From Methanoregula sp. (GTDB lineage: Archaea > Halobacteriota > Methanomicrobia > Methanomicrobiales > Methanospirillaceae): a stretch of DNA of 10,513 nt. Below, one piece after another: positions 5,318 through 10,513 of the stretch. The notes beneath the pieces are model-generated. The model was given only the letters and a program-made list of their open reading frames with translations, did not search any database and was not told the origin of the DNA. Where the stretch lies: contig PMKW01000126.1 of the NCBI GenBank assembly GCA_003157895.1, positions 4,641-15,153 of the forward strand, read 5' to 3'. The stretch's first letter is position 1, and every line of letters starts with the position of its first letter. A program made the translations under genes and the position numbers.

Positions 5318-6583
5318 TCAGAGCCCCAGCAGGTTCTGAACATAGAGCTCTTCGATCCCGATCTCATTTGCAAGAAACGTCCTGACCTCTTCCTTGTCGC
5401 CGGGACGGGAGATGATGGAGAAACCGGCGCTGTCCCGCGAGATAAGCAGGAGGTCATCAAGCGCCGCATGCTTGACCACCTCGGTGCTGTGAGTCGTGAT
5501 CATCACCTGTTTTTTCTCCGAGGCCTCCTTCATCATCCGCATTAAGCGGGCAATTAAAAACGGGTGGATGTGGCTGACGGGCTCCTCGATGATGATGAAC
5601 GGCTTTTTCTCGAAATAGAGCGCGATGATCATGGCAAAGATGGCAATCGTCCCGTCCGACAGCGAAGCGGCCGGCAGGTCACGGCTCTTCGTGTACCGCT
5701 CCCGCATAGTCAGGATCAGAGAGACATCCATGAACTTCTGTACGGAGAAATCCTCGACAAACGGCAGGACGTCGCGGAGCAGGTTGGAAAATTTCCGCTT
5801 CTTTTCCGGGTTCTCGAGAATGGTCTTTACCACGAGGGCCAGGTTGCCTCCGTCATCGTCGAGTTCGCGTTTCCCGGTGATGAGCACGCCTTTCTTGGGA
5901 AGTTTCGGGTCGATATCATAGATCGCGATCCGGTCGAAGAATTTCTCAAAGTGGGGGAGCGGGTACCCGTAGAAAGTCTCGAGAAGGAGGGTCCGTTCCG
6001 GGAGCCGTTTTCCCCGGAAGAAGAGAGGGATTACGTCGTTCTCTGTCAGGGGGCAGCCCGCAGGAATGTCCACGCCATACTGCACTTCCCCTTTCTCGCT
6101 GGAGACCCGTATTGAGCCCCTGCCGATGACCTGGGTTTTTTCCTTCCGGTTGCGACCGTTCCCGCAGGATGAGACCTCGCAGCCGATGAGAATCTGGTCG
6201 CGGACTATGGAAAACCCGTCACCGGTTGCATTGAAATGCAGTGCAAATTCGTACGAGGACTCACAGGACCGCACCTCAAGCATCGACTCCCCCTTACTGG
6301 TCCTGTCCATGACTTCTTCCGCGTTGTCCGGTTCGTAGGTCACCTTCACTACGAGGTCCCGCTCATTCCCTATCTTTGCATTCCGGATATAATCTGCTCC
6401 ACCCTGCATGGCGATGGCATTGACGACCCCGTGACGGGCGATATCCCGCAGGAACTTAAACACACTGATGAAGTTGGATTTTCCCGCCGCATTAGAACCG
6501 ATCACGACGTTGAACCGGGACAATGCCACGTCAATCTCTGAAAAACTCTTGAAATTTTCGATATGGATCTGCTTTATTGGCAT
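5318..6583 (-). CDS. AAA-type (SMC/OLD-like) ATPase of the AAA15/AAA21 group
   Basis: The 421-residue protein is a complete ABC/SMC-type ATPase. It has IKQIHIENFKSFSEIDV at the N-terminus, Walker A GSNAAGKSN at 29-37, signature SLSDGTI at 307-313, Walker B FIIIEEPVSHIHP at 329-341 with Glu333/Glu334, and a TTHS H-loop at 363-366. The insert between Walker A and the signature (about 60-300) is not SMC coiled coil. It contains a Cys/Gly/Asn-rich stretch (CEVSSCGNGRNRK, 135-147) and DDDGGNLALVV (242-252), common in AAA21 ATPases. There is no fused TOPRIM domain; the next gene, 3 nt away, supplies one. The ATG at 6581-6583 has a GGGAG Shine-Dalgarno. Relatives act in OLD-type, PARIS-like and other phage-defence systems, but many are uncharacterised. 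Confidence 0.85.
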   Translation of the reverse strand: MPIKQIHIENFKSFSEIDVALSRFNVVIGSNAAGKSNFISVFKFLRDIARHGVVNAIAMQGGADYIRNAKIGNERDLVVKVTYEPDNAEEVMDRTSKGESMLEVRSCESSYEFALHFNATGDGFSIVRDQILIGCEVSSCGNGRNRKEKTQVIGRGSIRVSSEKGEVQYGVDIPAGCPLTENDVIPLFFRGKRLPERTLLLETFYGYPLPHFEKFFDRIAIYDIDPKLPKKGVLITGKRELDDDGGNLALVVKTILENPEKKRKFSNLLRDVLPFVEDFSVQKFMDVSLILTMRERYTKSRDLPAASLSDGTIAIFAMIIALYFEKKPFIIIEEPVSHIHPFLIARLMRMMKEASEKKQVMITTHSTEVVKHAALDDLLLISRDSAGFSIISRPGDKEEVRTFLANEIGIEELYVQNLLGL

Positions 6584-6650
6584 AGCTGCTCCCTTTAGTC
6601 ATCGTTACTTTCCGACAAAAAGAAGGTATTGGTGAGCAGGTAAAAACCGG

Positions 6651-7232
6651 TCAGATCACATACGTGAGGTTATTGAGGACCATGATCCCGTAATTGAGAT
6701 ACGCGAGCCAACAGATCCAGATGAAGGAGGGAACCAGCAGCATTCCCCCATAAACAGAGAATCCAGATACGTGGATGATTGCGCACAGGAGCGTTGCCCA
6801 GAGGGCAATCATGCACAGGGAGGCGAGGAAGATCGAATGAAGACCAAAAAAGGCAAAGGCCCAGAGAAGTGTGAACAGGAACTGCAGGCAAAACAGGATC
6901 AACCCGAACCTGACTTCATACTGCTTGGTACCAGACTGCAGGATAAAAAAGAGGGTAAGTCCCATGAGAAAGAAGGAGACCATCCATACCGGTGAAAATA
7001 TCCATACCGGGGGCGAGAAGACCGGCTTTATGAGACTCTCATACCAAATGGGCATCCCCACTCCTATCAGGTTAGGATACCCCCCGATATAATCCCCGAT
7101 AGGAAGATCAATAATTACGCCTAATGGCATCCTTGACAGAGCAGGATATCCCCCGATATAACCGGCAAGCAGGCATACACCAAGCGCGACTATCAGTGTC
7201 AGAAAGGTTTTTGCAACACTTTTAATCGTCAT
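6651..7232 (-). CDS. tspO: TspO/MBR family membrane protein with an N-terminal insert
   Basis: The protein has 193 residues; typical TspO proteins have about 155-160. The family core is clear: WYESLIKPVFSPPVWIFSPVWMVSFFLMG (63-91, matching the WYxxLxKPxFxPPxWxFxPVW signature), then three more hydrophobic helices (about 108-130, 132-155 and 161-178) ending WLAYLNYGI. TspO proteins are five-helix membrane proteins that bind tetrapyrroles and are linked to oxidative or stress responses. Between helix 1 (9-24) and the WY motif, where most relatives have only a few residues, lie about 38 residues carrying two copies of YIGGYP (25-30 and 48-53). The ATG has no good Shine-Dalgarno, but a strong TATA box precedes it. 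The ATPase gene follows after 67 nt and could be co-transcribed. Confidence 0.85.
   Translation of the reverse strand: MTIKSVAKTFLTLIVALGVCLLAGYIGGYPALSRMPLGVIIDLPIGDYIGGYPNLIGVGMPIWYESLIKPVFSPPVWIFSPVWMVSFFLMGLTLFFILQSGTKQYEVRFGLILFCLQFLFTLLWAFAFFGLHSIFLASLCMIALWATLLCAIIHVSGFSVYGGMLLVPSFIWICWLAYLNYGIMVLNNLTYVI
7074..7161 (-). repeat. Two 19-bp direct repeats inside the TspO gene
   Basis: The segments 7074-7092 and 7143-7161 match at 18 of 19 positions and start 69 bp apart, exactly 23 codons. Both encode YIGGYP in the same frame. The in-frame spacing points to internal duplication of a short coding segment. Confidence 0.75.
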
Positions 7233-7264
7233 GTGTTTCGTGATAGCGATTTGTGATACAGGAC

Positions 7265-7275
7265 GATATATATTT
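7265..7275 (-). promoter_or_regulatory. Archaeal TATA box upstream of the TspO gene
   Basis: On the minus strand this reads AAATATATATC, preceded by purine/C-rich sequence that could serve as a BRE. It lies 33-43 nt before the ATG at 7232, so transcription should start about 10 nt or fewer before the start codon. That fits the lack of a Shine-Dalgarno and suggests a very short or absent leader. Confidence 0.65.
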
Positions 7276-7319
7276 GCTTGAACCTGCGGGTTACCTGCAC
7301 AAAGACCTGAAAAAACAGT

Positions 7320-7919
7320 TTATTTTCCTTTCCGGGCAGACCAGAACGGATCAATCCAGCTGAACATGCCATGTGGCTGCCGTTCCGGAAAGACTCCTTC
7401 TGCCACCGATTTTACCTCTTCAACAGAGTAGAATGCATTCGGGTGGAACTGCTTGATGATCCCGATCACGTGCGACAGGTCCTGCCGTTTGATGATGGTG
7501 AATACCATTTTGACCCTGCCGGTACCCCCTTCCCCGTCAATACTGGTAACCCCATAGTTATGCGAACGGAGAAACTGCATGAGTTCCTGCGGGTCCTCTT
7601 TGGTGATGATACGGACACTGGTCAGCCCGAGTGAGATCTTCTCTTCGACTGCCATTCCGATGAATGTACCGGTCGCAAATCCCGCACCATACGCAATATA
7701 ACAGACCACGTTCGTCATGTTATTCATGACCTGCCCGATGGCCACAAGCCAGATGATCACCTCGAAAAACCCGATCGCGGGCGGAAGATACTTCACACCC
7801 TTCGAGAGGAAAATAACCCGTATTGTATCGAGCGTCATATCGCAGACCCGGGCGGAGAAGATCAACAGGGGCACGATGATATAAGTGAACAGGCCGGATG
7901 AGAGTACTGCGTCGACCAT
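7320..7919 (-). CDS. UPF0316 membrane protein (DUF5698 plus DUF2179)
   Basis: The 199-residue protein has three N-terminal hydrophobic segments (about 9-24, 44-62 and 70-90), including the conserved run RVCDMTLDTIRVIFLSKG (24-41) and YGAGFATGTFIGMAVEEKI (77-95). These mark the DUF5698 part of the UPF0316 family. The cytosolic part (about 102-170, VRIITKEDPQELMQFLRSHN to FYSVEEVKSV) is a DUF2179 ferredoxin-like domain, with a Gly-rich loop GEGGTGRVK at 129-137. The family is widespread in bacteria and archaea, and its biochemical role is not established to my knowledge. The ATG at 7917-7919 has an AGGTAA stretch about 5 nt upstream as a possible Shine-Dalgarno. It lies 87 nt before the TspO gene, which has its own TATA box, so the two need not share a transcript. 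Confidence 0.88.
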   Translation of the reverse strand: MVDAVLSSGLFTYIIVPLLIFSARVCDMTLDTIRVIFLSKGVKYLPPAIGFFEVIIWLVAIGQVMNNMTNVVCYIAYGAGFATGTFIGMAVEEKISLGLTSVRIITKEDPQELMQFLRSHNYGVTSIDGEGGTGRVKMVFTIIKRQDLSHVIGIIKQFHPNAFYSVEEVKSVAEGVFPERQPHGMFSWIDPFWSARKGK

Positions 7920-8033
7920 GCTTACCTAATGTTCCGGGCAGCAAAGTTAATAATTTGTGGTTACGGCATCATCCGGCGGGTACTTTTATTAGTGGAGGGG
8001 AAGAACGGATCGTGCCGCAAAAAAACGAAACGG

Positions 8034-9029
8034 TCAATTCTCTTCTGTGGTAGCATTGGTGACCACGAATTTTTTTACCCAGGTGCCTTTATGTCCGTCT
8101 CTGATATTCAGGACAGTGATGTTCCACTCCCCGGCGGAGGCTCCACGGCTCGTTGCCAGGTCAAGATTACAGGAAATCTTTGAGGAATCCATGGACAACG
8201 GCTCGTCACAGACCAGCTCGGTTGAGTTTTTCATAAAGCTGACTTTGACCTCATCCCTGAAGTTCTGACCGCTGATTGTCAAAGGGACCTTATCGTTCAG
8301 CGCTCCGGTAACGGGATACATCCCGGCGATAACCGGGGACGCTTCCCCTATGGTAAATATTGCCTGCTGTAAATCAGACTGCCCGTCAGGATTGATCACG
8401 ATGAGGTTGTAACTGCCATCACTCTTTCCGTTGAGGTTGAAGAAACACGAAATGTCAAAAGCCGTTACCGAGACCCCGGTGGCATTTATCGGAGCGGAAC
8501 CGGTCTTGTACAGTTTGACCACCGCACCGTCCTGGAAGTTTGAGCCGGTGATGGTAACACTCACGACCGTATCCCTGGCAGCAACGGTGGGGGAAATTTT
8601 CGAAATGGACGGGGCATTTCCGGAGGGGTTCCGGGTAGTTTCCGACAGGCTAGTCGGCGTGATAACCGGAACGATCGAAACCACGACGTGGCCAACCTTG
8701 ACCGTATATATTTTTTCCAGAGTTATCCGGGAACTCTTTTCCGTCCAGTCGCTGGACCGGTAGCCCCATGAGCCGTCGGCATTTTTTTCAATAACAGCCC
8801 GTGTGTACTGATCCGTTGCTGCATCATAATTCAGAATAAGATACAGGGTGGAAGACGCTGACGAGGAGGCAGTTGCGATAATATCCCCCTCGCCATACTT
8901 TGCCTCCGGGTGTGCAGGGAGGGGAGTGGTTGTTTCAGCCGAAGGGGATTCATTGGAACAACCGGCAAATATCACGCTAAAAACCAGAAGAAGAGAAAAT
9001 AAAAGGCAAAACAGGTAATTTCCTGTCAT
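8034..9029 (-). CDS. Lipoprotein with two IPT/TIG domains
   Basis: The protein has 331 residues. Residues 1-24 are a lipoprotein signal ending IFAGC, with Cys24 the likely lipidated residue. A Ser/Thr/Pro linker follows, then a domain at 43-119 shared with the small lipoprotein at 653-1150. After another Pro/Ser/Thr linker come two TIG (IPT) beta-sandwich domains. The first is at about 140-227 (PSISKISPTVAARD, TITGSNFQDGAVVKL, YNLIVINPDGQSD). The second is at about 231-325 (PVIAGMYPVTGALND, TISGQNFRDEVKVSF). Each ends in a hydrophobic strand, as is usual for TIG domains. Each TIG domain has a pair of Cys or a lone Cys (195; 274 and 287). It should be anchored outside the cell and probably binds proteins or carbohydrate, but the ligand is unknown. 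The ATG at 9027-9029 has ATAGGA shortly upstream. Confidence 0.88.
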   Translation of the reverse strand: MTGNYLFCLLFSLLLVFSVIFAGCSNESPSAETTTPLPAHPEAKYGEGDIIATASSSASSTLYLILNYDAATDQYTRAVIEKNADGSWGYRSSDWTEKSSRITLEKIYTVKVGHVVVSIVPVITPTSLSETTRNPSGNAPSISKISPTVAARDTVVSVTITGSNFQDGAVVKLYKTGSAPINATGVSVTAFDISCFFNLNGKSDGSYNLIVINPDGQSDLQQAIFTIGEASPVIAGMYPVTGALNDKVPLTISGQNFRDEVKVSFMKNSTELVCDEPLSMDSSKISCNLDLATSRGASAGEWNITVLNIRDGHKGTWVKKFVVTNATTEEN

Positions 9030-9051
9030 AGTCCTATCTTAACGCAGTGAT

Positions 9052-9060
9052 GTATAAGAT
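9052..9060 (-). promoter_or_regulatory. Possible TATA element for the TIG lipoprotein gene
   Basis: On the minus strand this reads ATCTTATAC, 23-31 nt before the ATG at 9029. It would place the transcription start at or just before the start codon. A weak Shine-Dalgarno (ATAGGA) also exists, so the leader length is uncertain. Confidence 0.3.
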
Positions 9061-9187
9061 TTTTGCCGGGACGCAGAAATAACAGGCTTATGCCCTTTTG
9101 TGTACTCTGAATTATCTTTTCCCGGATACAGACGCGGGTCTGGCAGGTACAGGGATAGATGCGTAATTCCGTGACAAGGAGATAGGG

Positions 9188-9194
9188 AAAAAAA
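9188..9194 (-). terminator. Oligo-T (T7) possible stop after the oxidoreductase beta gene
   Basis: A run of seven A residues on the plus strand gives T7 on the minus strand, 107 nt past the end of the beta subunit gene and before the next gene's promoter region. No stable hairpin was seen. The remaining sequence between 9030 and 9301 holds no convincing gene. Confidence 0.3.
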
Positions 9195-9301
9195 GGGAGC
9201 ACGACTACAAGGGTCAGCAGCGAAGAGATGCATATTTTTGGGACAGATGGTTTTGCAGATCGTGATTCGTTCCTGCGGATAAATAAGCGAAGCAGGAAAA
9301 T

Positions 9302-10153
9302 TCAGGTCCTTTTTTTCAGCACCTCCCGTACTGCCTGTTCGCGCTCCATGGTACTCAGCGTCCGTGCAGCTGTTTTCCCCTCAAACACCGGGGAGTTTCT
9401 CTTAAAAAACGTTCCAAGCGCAATGGGTGCATCGCCATTGTAGTCCCATTCCCGTGCCTTTGCAAAGGCTGCCTCAAAACTCGCCGGGTCGTGCCCTTCC
9501 AGATCGTAGATACGCGGCGAATAATAATCGGCGGCAGGGAAAAACGTTGCACAGATCTGGAGCACGTCGATAAACGCAAATCCCTTATGGCCGACACCCT
9601 CACGGATCAGCGTCCGCAGGAGATCCATTTTCTTCGAATACCCCCGCGCAACGTACGTTGCACCGCTCGCAAGCATCAGTTCAAGGGGATTGAAGGGATC
9701 CTCAAGAGTCCCGAGCGGGGTGGACTTTCCCTTAAAACCCCGGGGGGACGTCGGAGTATATTGTCCCGTTGTCAGCCCGTACACACGGTTGTTATGGACA
9801 ATGACCGTGAGATCGATGTTCCGTTTGGCAGCAAAGATAAGGTGGTCAAGCCCTTCGGCATAACAATCGCCATCACCGGCACAGCAGATTACGGTCAGAC
9901 CGGGGTTGGCAAGCTTGAGACCTGTTGCTACCGGTATTGTCCTGCCGTGGAGGGAGTAGAACGAGTTGATATTGAGGTAATCGGCGATCTTTGCATGGCA
10001 GCCGATACCGGAGACCAGCACGACATTGTCAAGGGACTGCCCTTCCCGTTCCATGTCGGCAAGTACGTTCTTCAGCGTGTGCTGGATGGAGAAATTCCCG
10101 CAGCCCGGGCACCAGGTGTTCTGGGTATCCGTTATCAGCTGGCGGCCGTTCAT
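9302..10153 (-). CDS. 2-oxoacid:ferredoxin oxidoreductase, beta subunit (TPP-binding)
   Basis: The 283-residue protein has the archaeal beta-subunit layout. Cys15 and Cys18 (WCPGCGN), Cys52 (GIGCHAK) and Cys201 (QICATFFP) match the four ligands of the [4Fe-4S] cluster. The thiamine diphosphate and magnesium motif is GDGDCYAEGLDHLIFAAKRN (93-112) with NNRVYGLTTGQ (121-131). The enzyme oxidatively decarboxylates a 2-oxoacid to its CoA ester and reduces ferredoxin; in methanogens it mostly runs in the synthetic direction. The substrate (pyruvate, 2-oxoglutarate, branched-chain or other) cannot be fixed from the sequence; TTGQYTPTSPRG resembles the broad 2-oxoacid and 2-oxoglutarate groups. Its ATG overlaps the alpha stop codon by 4 nt (ATGA), so the two are translationally coupled. 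Confidence 0.92.
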   Translation of the reverse strand: MNGRQLITDTQNTWCPGCGNFSIQHTLKNVLADMEREGQSLDNVVLVSGIGCHAKIADYLNINSFYSLHGRTIPVATGLKLANPGLTVICCAGDGDCYAEGLDHLIFAAKRNIDLTVIVHNNRVYGLTTGQYTPTSPRGFKGKSTPLGTLEDPFNPLELMLASGATYVARGYSKKMDLLRTLIREGVGHKGFAFIDVLQICATFFPAADYYSPRIYDLEGHDPASFEAAFAKAREWDYNGDAPIALGTFFKRNSPVFEGKTAARTLSTMEREQAVREVLKKRT

Positions 10154-10513
10154 GAAAGCGCCTCCCGGACCTTTTCTCCCAGGAGTTCCGGTGTAAACGA
10201 GCGGCCGTCATACCGGAGTATTTTTTTCTGGCAAAGAATCCCGTGCCGTGCGGCAAGGGTGGCAAGCTGGGCCGTTGCATTCTCTTCGACCGCTATTACC
10301 GTATGGGCATCTTCCAGCGCCTTTTTGAGGGGTTCCGCCGGGAACGGCGAGAGCACAACGGGACGGACGACCCGGAGACCCAGCGGGCCGGCAACTTCCT
10401 GGCATACACCTGCCGTCGATCCCCAGCAAAACAGTGCCACCACTCCTGCGGTATTTCCGGAAATGTTCACCTGCGGGTGAAGCCCCATTGCCTGCGTGAG
10501 CCTTTCTTCCTTG
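10150..10513 (-). CDS. 2-oxoacid:ferredoxin oxidoreductase, alpha subunit, C-terminal part (5' end outside window)
   Basis: The frame runs from the right edge, beginning KEERLTQAMGLHPQV, to a TGA at 10150-10152, giving about 120 residues of the C-terminal end. The internal ATG at 10486-10488 is not taken as the start because the frame is open beyond it with alpha-subunit-like sequence. The visible part is the C-terminal domain of the alpha subunit. GVVALFCWGSTAGVCQEVAG matches the usual strand and G-S-T-x-G loop. GLRVVRPVVLSPFPAEPLKKAL and HTVIAVEENATAQLATLAARHG are the typical closing segments (most relatives read VEEN-x-x-GQLA). The ATGA overlap with the beta gene fits a heteromeric enzyme. 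A fused gamma domain is common upstream in this group but lies outside the window. Confidence 0.9.
   Translation of the reverse strand, partial: KEERLTQAMGLHPQVNISGNTAGVVALFCWGSTAGVCQEVAGPLGLRVVRPVVLSPFPAEPLKKALEDAHTVIAVEENATAQLATLAARHGILCQKKILRYDGRSFTPELLGEKVREALS

Noticed and set aside
5564..6115. Plus-strand open frame of about 183 codons opposite the ATPase gene
   Set aside because: It is antisense to the ATPase, and its charged composition mirrors the reverse frame.
7074..7161. Possible CRISPR-like or tandem repeat
   Set aside because: There are only two 19-bp units, they are in frame inside a TspO coding sequence, and they encode the same peptide. This is a coding duplication, not an array.
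9039..9233. Minus-strand open frame of 64 codons between the TIG lipoprotein and the oxidoreductase
   Set aside because: Low-complexity, Pro/Ser/His-rich product without motif or ribosome binding site; the frame overlaps the likely promoter of the lipoprotein gene and an oligo-T stop.
9491..10480. Plus-strand open frame of about 329 codons
   Set aside because: It is antisense to the alpha and beta subunits of the oxidoreductase, both of which have clear catalytic motifs. The frame is an artefact of GC-rich codon use.

Overview
The window looks like a methanogenic archaeon, probably of the Methanomicrobiales (Methanoregula-like). The evidence is an F420H2-oxidase-type flavodiiron protein beside desulfoferrodoxin and rubredoxin, an archaeal-type two-subunit 2-oxoacid:ferredoxin oxidoreductase, secreted IPT/TIG lipoproteins, TATA-box promoters and oligo-T stops. 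The taxon is inferred from gene content; no 16S or other marker is present.

Layout. The first 1.3 kb is on the plus strand and looks accessory. It holds the C-terminal end of a secreted beta-rich protein (1-353) and a small lipoprotein gene (653-1150). The lipoprotein gene is flanked by two diverged copies of one 59-bp coding segment (431-489 and 1227-1285), which look like 3' remnants of a broken gene family. The second copy runs straight into a hairpin plus T6 terminator.

From 1356 to the right edge every gene is on the minus strand. In order of transcription these are: 2-oxoacid:ferredoxin oxidoreductase alpha (partial) and beta; a lipoprotein with two TIG domains; a UPF0316/DUF2179 membrane protein; a TspO/MBR protein with an unusual N-terminal insert; an AAA-type SMC/OLD-like ATPase followed after 3 nt by a small TOPRIM-like protein; rubredoxin, FprA and desulfoferrodoxin; and a TrkH-type K+ transporter subunit.

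How they work together. Rubredoxin (only 52 codons, easily missed), FprA and desulfoferrodoxin form a tight oxygen and superoxide detoxification operon: FprA reduces O2 to water, desulfoferrodoxin reduces superoxide, and rubredoxin is a likely electron carrier. The ATPase/TOPRIM pair resembles split OLD-like systems such as PARIS and is the best candidate here for an undescribed defence module. The two lipoproteins, about 7 kb apart, share an unnamed N-terminal domain.
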